Source: CAZDCD01 sp964503885 (GTDB lineage Bacteria > Bacteroidota > Bacteroidia > Bacteroidales > UBA10428). From it: a stretch of 64,000 bases of DNA. Below the pieces are notes generated by a model. That model did not search any database and had not been told where the DNA came from. It saw only the letters and a list, made by a program, of their open reading frames with translations. Made by a program: the position numbers and the translations under genes. Location of the stretch: contig CAZDCD010000011.1 in assembly GCA_964503885.1 (NCBI GenBank), positions 80,600 to 144,599 of the forward strand, written 5' to 3'. Positions 42,228-50,729 of the stretch are shown piece by piece. How positions within the stretch are numbered: position 1 is the first letter of the stretch; every line of letters starts with the position of its first letter.

Positions 42228-44660
42228 ATGCGAACAGAGGAAAAAGAGGTACAAAATTTTATGTCATATACCGATTTCAGGCAGGAGGTTTTAAATGATT
42301 ATCTTCTGGCCAACCAGAGCAGGCAGTTAAGTATTTTAGGAAGGAAAGAGGTGCTCACCGGAAAGGCCAAATTTGGTATTTTCGGAGATGGAAAAGAGAT
42401 AGCCCAGATTGCCTTTGCAAAACAATTCCGGGAAGGCGACTGGCGCTCAGGGTATTACCGCGACCAGACATTTATGCTTGCAGCAGGCTTGATCTCGCTC
42501 GAAGAATTTTTTTCCCAATTATACGGCGATACCGACATTAAAAATAACCCGGGAACAGGTGGAAGAAATTTCAACAACCATTTTAGCACACGAAGCCTTG
42601 ATGAATCCGGAGCGTGGAAGAACCTGGCCAGGCAAAAAAACTCATCTTCCGATATTTCACCTACTGCAGGTCAGATGCCGCGCATGCTGGGCCTTGCCCT
42701 GGCATCGAAACTTTACAGGGAAAATCCGCAGCTAGCCTCATACACAAACTTTTCGGTTAACGGAAATGAAGTGGTTTTCGGATCGATAGGTGATGCCAGC
42801 ACATCGGAAGGACATTTCTTCGAAATTATGAATGCGGCAGGAGTATTGCAGGTGCCTGTTGCACTTGCGGTCTGGGATGACGGATATGGCATATCGGTTC
42901 CGCGAAAATACCAGACCATTAAGGACAGTATCTTAAAAGCCTTAAAAGGGTTTGAAAAAGAAAAGAGAACAAATGGCATAAACCTGTTCTATGGAAAAGG
43001 ATGGGATTACCCGGGTTTATGCGAGCTGTTCGAAAAAGGGATTGCAGCCACGAGACAGGATCATGTGCCGGTTCTCTTTCACATTGATGAGATGACCCAG
43101 CCCCTGGGTCATTCCACATCGGGTTCGCATGAAAGGTATAAATCAAAGGACCGGTTGCGTTGGGAGGAGGAGTTTGACTGCCTGCGCAAAATGCGTGAAT
43201 GGATCCTGGAAACAGGTCTTGCATCTCCGGATGAACTTAATGCTATTGAGGAACAAGCCACCGAGGATGTCCGCCTGGCCCGTCAGAAAGCCTGGCTGGC
43301 ATACCAGAAGCCGATACAAAAGGACAGGACTGCATTACTCAGCATCATTGAACACAAGAAGTGTGTGTGTAAAAAAGAAAATCTGGATAAAATAACGATT
43401 TATACCCAAAACCTTAAAGGCCTGGAAAATCCAATCAGAAAAGACAATATCAGTACGGCAAAAAAAATCCTTCGTTATATCTGTATCAATTGCAACCAAC
43501 GGGAAAAATTGCAGGAGGAAATAGGCAAATACCTCAAACATCAGTTTGTAGTCAATTTTGAAAAATACAGTTCAGCACTCTATACCGAAGACGAGCATTC
43601 TGCTCTCGAGGTTGAAAAAATCGATCCGGTTTATTCAGATGCATCGCCCGAGGTTCCGGGAAGGGAAATTATTCGCGATAATTTTGATGTACTTCTCGGA
43701 AAATACCCGTTGCTTGTAGCCTTCGGGGAAGACCTGGGAAAAATAGGTGGAGTGAACCAGACCTACGAGGGGTTGCAGGAAAAGTACGGCAACCTCAGAG
43801 TATTTGATACGGGAATCCGGGAGACATCGATCATTGGCAAGGGTATTGGACTTGCACTGCGGGGGTTCAGGCCGATCGCTGAAATACAATATTTTGACTA
43901 CCTGCTGTTCGCCCTCCAGGCCATGAGCGATGACCTGGCAACAACACACTGGCGTACTGCGGGAGGACAGGTAGTACCGCTTATTATCAGTACACGCGGA
44001 CACCGGCTTGAGGGTGTCTGGCATTCGGGTTCACCGCTGAGTATGGTCATCAATTCAATACGGGGAATCTATGTTTGTGTACCCAGGAATATGACCCAGG
44101 CTGCAGGATTTTACAATACGCTTCTTGAAGGGCAGGATCCCGCACTTGTTATCGAACCGTTAAACGGATACCGGCTGAAAGAGAGAAGGCCCGATAATGT
44201 CGGAGAATACAGGGTGCCGCTTGGTATTCCGGAGGTTCTGACAAAAGGCAGCGATATTACGCTCGTTACTTACGGATCGTGTGTACGAATAGCACGTGAT
44301 GCTGTCAAACAGCTTAAGGAATTCGGTATTCACGTAGAACTTATTGATGTTCAGACATTACTGCCGTTTGATATTAATGAAACCATACTCGCTTCGGTTA
44401 AGAAAACGAACAGGGTATTGTTTTTCGATGAAGATGTTCCCGGCGGAGCCACTGCATACATGATGCAGAAGGTCATTGAGGAGGAGGACGCCTACAGGTA
44501 TCTTGATTCTCTGCCCCGCACATTGTCTGCTATGGACCACAGGCCTGCCTATACAACCGATGGCGACTACTTTTCAAATCCCAATGCCGAGAATGTGTTC
44601 GAATCGGTATATGCCATTATGCATGAAGCAAATCCTGTGAAATTTCCGGAACTTTATTAA
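42228..44660 (+). CDS. 2-oxoacid dehydrogenase E1, alpha and beta subunits fused
   Basis: A TPP-dependent E1 of 810 residues in which both subunits lie on one chain; E1 decarboxylates a 2-oxoacid (branched-chain or pyruvate) and loads the lipoyl E2. The alpha part (to about residue 400) shows GYYRDQTFMLAAG, FGSIGDASTSEGHFFEIMN and VWDDGYGISVPRKYQ (TPP/Mg binding). A linker of about 100 residues follows. The beta part has VAFGEDLGKIGGVNQTYEGL, GIRETSIIGKGIGLALRG, HRLEGVWHSGSPL, IEPLNGYR and VELIDVQTLLPFD. The fused form is common in Bacteroidota. The ATG at 42228 is preferred (promoter box, no clash with opposite genes); the one at 42261 is also possible. No E2 or E3 gene is adjacent. Confidence 0.92.
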   Translation: MRTEEKEVQNFMSYTDFRQEVLNDYLLANQSRQLSILGRKEVLTGKAKFGIFGDGKEIAQIAFAKQFREGDWRSGYYRDQTFMLAAGLISLEEFFSQLYGDTDIKNNPGTGGRNFNNHFSTRSLDESGAWKNLARQKNSSSDISPTAGQMPRMLGLALASKLYRENPQLASYTNFSVNGNEVVFGSIGDASTSEGHFFEIMNAAGVLQVPVALAVWDDGYGISVPRKYQTIKDSILKALKGFEKEKRTNGINLFYGKGWDYPGLCELFEKGIAATRQDHVPVLFHIDEMTQPLGHSTSGSHERYKSKDRLRWEEEFDCLRKMREWILETGLASPDELNAIEEQATEDVRLARQKAWLAYQKPIQKDRTALLSIIEHKKCVCKKENLDKITIYTQNLKGLENPIRKDNISTAKKILRYICINCNQREKLQEEIGKYLKHQFVVNFEKYSSALYTEDEHSALEVEKIDPVYSDASPEVPGREIIRDNFDVLLGKYPLLVAFGEDLGKIGGVNQTYEGLQEKYGNLRVFDTGIRETSIIGKGIGLALRGFRPIAEIQYFDYLLFALQAMSDDLATTHWRTAGGQVVPLIISTRGHRLEGVWHSGSPLSMVINSIRGIYVCVPRNMTQAAGFYNTLLEGQDPALVIEPLNGYRLKERRPDNVGEYRVPLGIPEVLTKGSDITLVTYGSCVRIARDAVKQLKEFGIHVELIDVQTLLPFDINETILASVKKTNRVLFFDEDVPGGATAYMMQKVIEEEDAYRYLDSLPRTLSAMDHRPAYTTDGDYFSNPNAENVFESVYAIMHEANPVKFPELY

Positions 44661-44736
44661 GAAATAGTGCAAAAAAATATGGTGTACATAACAAATAAAA
44701 ATTCGTCCCGAATCAGCACGGTTTTATCTAAAATAG

Positions 44737-44952
44737 CACGATCAGGGTACCGGTATGAGCAGCGAAGAACTTGAATACTTATTTAAACTCGATAAAACCA
44801 GGAACAGAGAGGGAACCGACGGAGAAAAGGGAACCGGTAAGGGTCATATCCTTTGCAAAGATTGTATCGAATTCCTTAAAAGTAAGATATGGGCAGAAAG
44901 TTCACCGGGTATGGGTTCAACCTTCAGCTTTACGATCCCGACAGCTAGTTGA
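44737..44952 (+). pseudogene. Histidine kinase relic (ATPase C-terminal end only)
   Basis: The frame encodes DQGTGMSSEELEYLFKLD, then GTGKGHILCKDCIEFL and IWAESSPGMGSTFSFTIP: the G1 box, G2 box and final strands of a HATPase_c domain. The kinase body (sensor, HisKA, N-box) is absent; a stop codon (TAG, 44734-44736) lies just upstream in frame. GTGLGL has become GTGKGH, which damages the G2 box. Read as a decayed gene end left by a deletion. An ATG at 44755 could still make a 65-residue fragment, but a functional role is unlikely. Confidence 0.8.
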
Positions 44953-44977
44953 CACTGTTTTCGACTCTCGGGAAATG

Positions 44978-45199
44978 TTATTCTTTTACGATGAGCTCGG
45001 AAAGGTAATAATCGGCGCTGAAACTTTTAACAAGATACAGCCCTCTTTTCAGCATCGACATATCGATCTCCAGTTCGCTGCCACAGTTCGTGATCTTTTT
45101 GAACATGCTGCCATCGAGACTGTAGATGACAATGGTAGAATGTTCAGGAATGTTCCTGAAAGTGATTATATTTTCTGTTTTATCCGACAGAATTTCCAT
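44978..45199 (-). CDS. Orphan T9SS type A sorting-domain fragment
   Basis: A 73-residue frame that is almost entirely a Por_Secre_tail-like domain: FRNIPEHSTIVIYSLDGSMF, then ELEIDMSMLKRGLYLVKSFS and a basic-free end LSELIVKE. It has no signal peptide and no cargo. It lies 42 bp after the anti-sigma-like gene and tail-to-tail with the kinase relic. Probably the stump of a lost secreted protein; alternatively a free sorting domain. I list it as CDS because the frame is intact. Confidence 0.55.
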   Translation of the reverse strand: MEILSDKTENIITFRNIPEHSTIVIYSLDGSMFKKITNCGSELEIDMSMLKRGLYLVKSFSADYYLSELIVKE

Positions 45200-45241
45200 A
45201 TCACCGAAAGTTTAATGGTATTAACGCGTTACATTACTATC

Positions 45242-46372
45242 CTAATTCACTATGGTAACTGTTCCCTCAAGCACATTTCCGTTTTCATAGACAATCCTGA
45301 ACGGGTAAACCCCCATAGGCAACATCTCATTTGCATCACTCATCCCGTTCCAGGATTCCTTTCCGGAACCGTTAAGTCTTAATTTATATACAACCGATCC
45401 GGCTTTGCTGAAAATAGTGATCATACCCGGTTGGTTTAGCTCGAGAGGGATGTCCCAGATTTCTCCGTAAGCAGGACTAAATGAAGTGTCTGTATAACAA
45501 TTTTTAATGCCCACTTTGATAGGCCCAATTTCCTGCTCACAATCTAAAGAGTCTTTTATTTTTATATAATAAGTTCCGGGAATGAGATTGGTAAATGCCA
45601 TGGTTTCGCCATATATGCGATCAATTGTAAAAAGGTAGGGAGGTGTTCCTCCGGAAATAGATCTTCTATCCACCCTGATGATTCCAGAGGGGATGTTATT
45701 ACAACTTGGCTCTGAAGTGTAATCAGCATGTATGGAGCATGAATCTGCCGGTGTGACAACAGGAGCAGGTGTCTTCTGTATTATTGGGGGGAGTGCTGCA
45801 GAGTCACTCAATAACGATCTTGACAGATCAGGTCCCATGCTCTTTGTTACCATCGTTTTATTTTTACAGGTACTTTCTTTCCGGGATGTCCCGGTATGAT
45901 TGATCTTATTAAATTCATGCTTAGCATGTCTGCCGGTTTTTCTAAGATCTCCGGCTGGTTTAATTGCTGTTGTAAGCTGTTCACCCGTGGCCACAGGTGT
46001 TGAATCGGTAAAAGCTTCAGAAGTCACGGGGGCTTCTGAAGGAGACCTGACGGCCATATCTTCTTTCTTTAGCAAAAGCCATATGGATATTGAAACGATA
46101 ATTGCACTGGAACCGATGATCAGAATATTTTTTAAAAAGTCTTTGCCTGATCTTGTTTTAATATTTTTCCCCAAGTGAATGTTCCGGAGTTTTTCCCTGA
46201 TCAGGACAACCGAATAATCGGTAACCAGGTTCTGCAGGCTTTTATGGAGTTCCAGCTCTTTGGCAAAGGCCGGATCGTTCTTTGCCCTGTCAGCAATTTC
46301 AGCCCGCTCTTCCGGCGTTGTCTGACCCAAAAGATACCTGTCGATCATATTATGGTGTTCAATCTTTCTCAT
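45242..46372 (-). CDS. Anti-sigma-like membrane protein with SprB-like repeat and type B CTD
   Basis: A 376-residue protein of unusual build. Residues 1-75 resemble the cytosolic part of anti-sigma factors (IDRYLLGQTTPEERAEI, DPAFAKELELHKSL). One transmembrane helix follows (ILIIGSSAIIVSISIWLLL, about 83-101), then a Ser/Thr/Pro-rich linker to about 210, a SprB-like repeat with Cys (SCSIHADYTSEPSCNNI to IKNC, 211-292), and a C-terminal domain of the gliding-motility/type B sorting form (FSPAYGEIWDIPL, ITIFSKAGSVVYKLRL, WNGMSDANEMLPMGVYPFRI, EGTVTIVN). The sorting-like domain would hang in the periplasm, tethered to the inner membrane. It starts 7 bp after an ECF sigma gene, so the pair form a regulatory unit. 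I infer that it holds the sigma factor and senses T9SS state; not proven. Confidence 0.82.
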   Translation of the reverse strand: MRKIEHHNMIDRYLLGQTTPEERAEIADRAKNDPAFAKELELHKSLQNLVTDYSVVLIREKLRNIHLGKNIKTRSGKDFLKNILIIGSSAIIVSISIWLLLKKEDMAVRSPSEAPVTSEAFTDSTPVATGEQLTTAIKPAGDLRKTGRHAKHEFNKINHTGTSRKESTCKNKTMVTKSMGPDLSRSLLSDSAALPPIIQKTPAPVVTPADSCSIHADYTSEPSCNNIPSGIIRVDRRSISGGTPPYLFTIDRIYGETMAFTNLIPGTYYIKIKDSLDCEQEIGPIKVGIKNCYTDTSFSPAYGEIWDIPLELNQPGMITIFSKAGSVVYKLRLNGSGKESWNGMSDANEMLPMGVYPFRIVYENGNVLEGTVTIVN

Positions 46373-46379
46373 TGTTACT

Positions 46380-46931
46380 TTAGTTTCCTGATTGATTCAT
46401 GATTTCGAGTAACCGCTGTTTGCACTTGTATTTTTTGGTTTTCAGAGTATTTTCATTTGCAAATCCCATTTTTTCGCAAATCTCACGTGTGGTAAGCTGG
46501 TAATAAAAAACATACTGAAGCAGTTCGCGGCATCGTTCACCCAGCTCTTTCATCATATGTTTCACTTCTTCTTCCCGCTCCCTGCTCACAATAAGTTCCA
46601 GTATATTTTTCTCATTATCGGAACTTTCATGAGCATCAGATAACCGTATTACCATCTTATCGTGCTTTACTTTGTTAATCCACAGGTTCTTACATACAGT
46701 AAACAAGAAGCCGGAAATTTCAAGATCATCACGATAGCGGCCGGCAACCACATATTTATAAAAAATAATTATGCCATCCTGAAAGATATCAAAAGCATCG
46801 TCTTCCGAACCGGAATTCCTGCATATGTATCTCCTTATTTTGGGAAGCACCTTGTCATACAGATGCCCCAAAATCCGGGAATCCTCTCCCCGCCTTATAC
46901 AATTTATAATCTCCCTGTCTTTTAATGCCAT
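46380..46931 (-). CDS. ECF-type RNA polymerase sigma factor
   Basis: A 183-residue sigma-70 family factor from the ATG at 46931; the frame is open upstream to 46976, but MALKDREIINCIRRGED is the natural start. Region 2 is visible as LPKIRRYICRNSGSEDDAFDIFQDGIII and FLFTVCKNLWINKVKHDK, and region 4 as LGERCRELLQYVFYYQLTTREICEKMGFANENTLKTKKYKCKQ-like helix-turn-helix (TTREICEKMGF). The anti-sigma-like gene follows 7 bp later. Divergent genes encode a PorP/SprF barrel and adhesins, so likely targets include these T9SS genes. A TAnnTTTG box at 47044-47051 points back into it, so basal transcription may be by the housekeeping sigma. Confidence 0.92.
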   Translation of the reverse strand: MALKDREIINCIRRGEDSRILGHLYDKVLPKIRRYICRNSGSEDDAFDIFQDGIIIFYKYVVAGRYRDDLEISGFLFTVCKNLWINKVKHDKMVIRLSDAHESSDNEKNILELIVSREREEEVKHMMKELGERCRELLQYVFYYQLTTREICEKMGFANENTLKTKKYKCKQRLLEIMNQSGN

Positions 46932-47043
46932 GGTGTAAAAAAAAGGCATTTGTATGATACTACAATCTGCCTGCAAAAAAGTAACCCCCTTGCAGTAAAA
47001 TCATTTTATTTTGTATGAAAAGGCCTTATTGTCAGGCATACAT

Positions 47044-47051
47044 CAAATATA
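47044..47051 (-). promoter_or_regulatory. -7 promoter box upstream of the ECF sigma gene
   Basis: Minus-strand TATATTTG matches TAnnTTTG; a start near 47037 would leave an untranslated leader of about 105 bases to the ATG at 46931. No clear -33 element is seen at the usual distance. Confidence 0.4.
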
Positions 47052-47142
47052 GCAAAGGGATACCATTTATTCTTTAAAATTGTTTATTTTGGCAATATGT
47101 AACAGCCTGATAAACGGGAGAAAACCATAAAACATTATCCAG

Positions 47143-48033
47143 GTGCGCATTTACGCCGGCATTTTTATCCTTGCTTTCTCAGCACTGGCTCACGGACAAC
47201 CCTATTCCGAGTATTATCCGGTGCAATTTGGGCAGTATATGCGGCATTATGCCTTTATAAATCCGGCAAGTATCGGCACCGGGTCAGAGCTGGAATGCAC
47301 ACTGGGAAGTAAAAACCATCTTGGAAATTTCAGCAGCATTTCCACGTATTTTGCCGATATCAGCAAATCACTCGCGAACAGGTATGAATCAGGGCGGCCT
47401 TATCATGTGATTGGACTGAAATTCGATACCGACAGGGAAGGAAAATATATCGCCAGGAACCGGGGATACCTGATGTATGCATTTCATTTCAGGGTTGCTG
47501 AAGAATATTACCTGTCGGGAGGAATAGATATCGGCGGATTAAACCTGTCCGTAAAAGGTACCCCTTCAACGGGCGATAAATCAGAATTCATTGCCGATGC
47601 AAACTCGGGAATCTGGTTCTATACTCATGATTTTCACCTGGGGTTTTCGGTGAACCAGATCTTCAACGGTAAACTTCAACCATACCAGGAAACAAGCATT
47701 ATGAGAAGGCATGTGAACATAACCGGTATGAAGAATTTTCACCTGTCACAGGATTTATGGGTAAAAACATCGGTATTGTTTCGTTTTCCAAGTTACATAA
47801 ACTATAACGCAGATTATTCAGCCGAACTGGGACTGAAAAACATAACGGGGGGAATTAGCCTGCGGCATAAGCTGGGAGGTGCATTCTGGATTGGGATCAG
47901 AGAAATCAATATTGCGGGAGGAAAACTCGAGGCGATCCTGTCCTATAATTCACCCCTTAAAAAGAGCCTGATCAACATCAATTCGGTTGAAATAGTATGC
48001 AGGTATGAAGTGGTGAAGGAACGGGGGAGGTAA
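47143..48033 (+). CDS. PorP/SprF family protein, sigma-locus copy
   Basis: A 296-residue outer-membrane barrel. It starts at GTG (47143) with a signal peptide (GIFILAFSALAHGQ); the family-like N-terminus is SEYYPVQFGQYMRHYAFINPASIGTG. Strand-rich segments include GLKFDTDREGKYIARNRGYL, YYLSGGIDIGGLNLSVKG, and FHLGFSVNQIFNGKLQPYQE. It diverges from the ECF sigma/anti-sigma pair (211 bp between starts) and precedes two sorting-domain proteins on the same strand. Shorter and more divergent than the copy at 24477, it may serve the adhesins next to it. I infer a SprF-like partner role; the family call is good but not certain. Confidence 0.8.
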   Translation: MRIYAGIFILAFSALAHGQPYSEYYPVQFGQYMRHYAFINPASIGTGSELECTLGSKNHLGNFSSISTYFADISKSLANRYESGRPYHVIGLKFDTDREGKYIARNRGYLMYAFHFRVAEEYYLSGGIDIGGLNLSVKGTPSTGDKSEFIADANSGIWFYTHDFHLGFSVNQIFNGKLQPYQETSIMRRHVNITGMKNFHLSQDLWVKTSVLFRFPSYINYNADYSAELGLKNITGGISLRHKLGGAFWIGIREINIAGGKLEAILSYNSPLKKSLININSVEIVCRYEVVKERGR

Positions 48034-48089
48034 CTTATTTAGTTTAGAGTCTTTAGCTTATCTTCCGGAAATTAGGTTTGAACTGGGGA

Positions 48090-48167
48090 GTCGGAAGACC
48101 GAAGTCCGGAGCTTGAACCTGCTTGCAGCCTGTCTGCGTCAGGCAGGCAGGCAAGCTTTGAACTCTG
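48090..48167. repeat. Heptad tract and palindromic dispersed element
   Basis: A period-7 run GTCGGAA, GACCGAA, GTCCGGA, GCTTGAA (48090-48117) leads into a segment sharing TTGAACCTGC and TGCGTCAGGC with 40815-40855 and GCAAGCTTTGAACTCTG with 11972-11988. It is an intergenic mosaic of small repeats between the PorP/SprF and adhesin genes. Confidence 0.55.
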
Positions 48168-48180
48168 AACCCGAAACAAT

Positions 48181-48201
48181 TAAAAGTACATTGTACTTTT
48201 A
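48181..48201 (+). terminator. Possible terminator after the PorP/SprF gene
   Basis: TAAAAGTAC, loop ATT, GTACTTTTA is a perfect 9-bp stem, followed six bases later by eight T. A weak intrinsic terminator is plausible; the stem is A+T rich and could instead be an operator. Confidence 0.4.
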
Positions 48202-48301
48202 TTCCATTTTTTTTAAATATAAAAACCTGATCTGAAGGGTTACTTTTCAAAAGTTGGTTTGTAGAACAGGAAGCCACTTTTGCAAAACAAAACCAACGAC
48301 C

Positions 48302-50632
48302 ATGAAAAAGAAAGTTATTTTACCCGTCACGTTTTTGATAATCGTAATCTCAATCCTGCCGGCAAAATTTACAATGGCCGATGATAGATTACCATTGCCT
48401 GTCCAGGATAATTACCTGATTGATTCCCTAAAGATCTTACCTGAGATAGCTTATGAAGGCGACATTATTAAGCTTGCGGTATCCACTACCCATACATCCG
48501 GGGGATGTGACCTTACAGGATACCGGATATGGCAGTGCGGCGGCACGATCATTATTGATGCCACATACGAACAGGGAATGCTAACCTACATCTGCCATTC
48601 TGAAGACACCATTGAAATAAGCCGGCTGCCCGCCGGAACATATACACTGGTATTCGACTGGCGCGAAACCATTACGTTCAATGTTCTCCCAAACCAGCAG
48701 GGATGCCGGGCCTATTTTACCTGTTACTATCTGAAGTGTTTGGATTCCAGGTGCCTTAATGCTGTTGCATTTGTCGATTCTTCACAAGGAGATGCAGTAA
48801 GGTGGAAATGGGAATTTGGTGACAGCACACAATCGAACGAAAAAAATCCGGTTCATGTTTATGAAAAACCGGGCATTTACGATGTTTGCCTTACCATATC
48901 TGCCGAAAACGGGTGCATAAGCAGCTATTGTGAAAAGGTTCCGGTGGGTCCTGCAGACAAGTGCAAAGCCTACTTTGAAATGCTTTATCCCGACTGTTAC
49001 TCGAACGATCTGGCAGATTGTCTGACCGGTGAAGTTGCATTTCTGGATAAATCGACAGGAAACATTAAAAAATGGGCATGGGATTTTGGCGATAGCACTT
49101 CTTCACGTGAACAACACCCTGTTCATATATATACTCACGAAGGAAAATACCCGGTGTGCCTGACAATTGAAACGGTAAACGGGTGCATCGATACGTATTA
49201 CGATACAGCATATATCCGTCTGCCCCGGTGCAAGGCCGATTTTTCCTGGCAGCCGTTGCGTTGCTATGATGCCTTCACACGGTGTGAACGGGCTTATCAG
49301 TTCACAGATGGGTCAACAGGTGATGTGGAGGAATGGTACTGGAATTTCGGGGACGGCGATACTTCAACGCTTCAGAATCCGATCCACATATACGGCAGGG
49401 ATGGAAATTACGTTGTGAGTCTCGCCATACGGACTTCTTTCGGCTGTGCTGATGCGAAGTATGACACCCTTGTTGCGGGAGATCCGAATGCCAGATGTAA
49501 AGCGGATTTAACATGGGAAGAAGTATATCCGGTGAATTGTATCGACTCAACCAACTGCATTACACCCTATCACTTTATTCAATTCACCGATAAATCACGC
49601 GGACAGATATCGGACTGGCACTGGCATTTTGGGGATGGAGATAGCTCTTCGCTGCAAGATCCGCTGCATATTTATGCACATAACGGACGCTTTGTGGTAA
49701 GCCTCACTGTAACAAGTTATACCGGGTGCTCCGATACCGAAGTAGACACCATTATACTGGGTGATACCCTCTGTGAGGATTGCATTGCCTCTTTTAGCTG
49801 GAATGAGGTATACCCGAATGCTGATTGTACCAGGAAATCTACAGATTGTATAACCCCATACTATTATATTCAGTTTACCGATGAATCGGCCGGCTACGTT
49901 AAAGAATGGTTGTGGAATTTCGGAGACGGGAAAACCTCGGAAGAGCAGAGTCCTTTGCATGAGTATCTTTTTGCGGGAACTTACCAGGTCTGCCTTACTG
50001 TGATATGCAACAACTGGTGTTATGGCTGGGTCTGCAAAACCATTGCAGTTGGGGATACCATACCCGGAGACTGTTATGCCGGTTTTACGGTAAGCGATCT
50101 GAACATCTGTGAAGTGGCCTGTCCGAATTGCTCCTGTGTGCAGTTCCAGGATAAATCCTCCTGGAATGCCGTTCAGTGGCATTGGGACTTTGGTGACGGA
50201 GATACTTCCTCGCTGCAAAATCCGTTTCATATTTACAGTGTGCCCCCGGGAGACTCCGTGTTCAATGTTTGCCTGGCAATCAAAACATCGGATAACTGTT
50301 ATGATACCCTGTGCAGGCTATATAATCCCCTGCTCGACAGCCTGCTTTCGGGTTATCACAATACCATACGGGCCTCTGAAAAGATCCTGGTTTATCCGAA
50401 TCCATCAGACGAGGAAATCTATATTGATCTGTCCGGGGATCTGGCAACCAAAGATTTTGTTCTGGTGATAACAGATATGTTCGGCAGAACGGTTGATATG
50501 CGAAAGTATCACGCCGGTTCTGTGAATGACAGGATTAGTTACAATGTTGCCAATCTGACAAATGGCCAGTATATTTGCAGTATTATTGCAGATAAAAAAT
50601 TGATTAAAGGGCGGTTTGCCGTGAATAAATAG
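48302..50632 (+). CDS. Cys-rich six-PKD adhesin with type A T9SS sorting domain
   Basis: A 776-residue secreted protein. I use the ATG at 48302 because it begins the signal peptide (MKKKVILPVTFLIIVISIL, then ..FTMA); the frame is open to 48254. After a beta domain (residues about 20-135) come six PKD repeats of 80-95 residues, each with W-x-F-G-D (WEFGDSTQS, WDFGDSTSS, WNFGDGDTS, WHFGDGDSS, WNFGDGKTS, WDFGDGDTS) and each opening with several Cys, as CKAYF, CKADF, CKADL. The Cys number suggests disulfide-braced repeats. Repeats 3-5 are closely similar to each other. The end is a Por_Secre_tail (ILVYPNPSDEEIYI, ITDMFGRTVDM, LTNGQYICSI). Probably a T9SS-displayed adhesin served by the barrel upstream. 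Confidence 0.9.
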   Translation: MKKKVILPVTFLIIVISILPAKFTMADDRLPLPVQDNYLIDSLKILPEIAYEGDIIKLAVSTTHTSGGCDLTGYRIWQCGGTIIIDATYEQGMLTYICHSEDTIEISRLPAGTYTLVFDWRETITFNVLPNQQGCRAYFTCYYLKCLDSRCLNAVAFVDSSQGDAVRWKWEFGDSTQSNEKNPVHVYEKPGIYDVCLTISAENGCISSYCEKVPVGPADKCKAYFEMLYPDCYSNDLADCLTGEVAFLDKSTGNIKKWAWDFGDSTSSREQHPVHIYTHEGKYPVCLTIETVNGCIDTYYDTAYIRLPRCKADFSWQPLRCYDAFTRCERAYQFTDGSTGDVEEWYWNFGDGDTSTLQNPIHIYGRDGNYVVSLAIRTSFGCADAKYDTLVAGDPNARCKADLTWEEVYPVNCIDSTNCITPYHFIQFTDKSRGQISDWHWHFGDGDSSSLQDPLHIYAHNGRFVVSLTVTSYTGCSDTEVDTIILGDTLCEDCIASFSWNEVYPNADCTRKSTDCITPYYYIQFTDESAGYVKEWLWNFGDGKTSEEQSPLHEYLFAGTYQVCLTVICNNWCYGWVCKTIAVGDTIPGDCYAGFTVSDLNICEVACPNCSCVQFQDKSSWNAVQWHWDFGDGDTSSLQNPFHIYSVPPGDSVFNVCLAIKTSDNCYDTLCRLYNPLLDSLLSGYHNTIRASEKILVYPNPSDEEIYIDLSGDLATKDFVLVITDMFGRTVDMRKYHAGSVNDRISYNVANLTNGQYICSIIADKKLIKGRFAVNK

Positions 50633-50729
50633 ATTTCTCAGGTTTATTAACAGCCGGGCGGATACCGGATCACTGCGGAAAAAGTGATCCGGTACCGTGC
50701 GGTTGCTAAAGTCGAATTAAAGGTTACAG

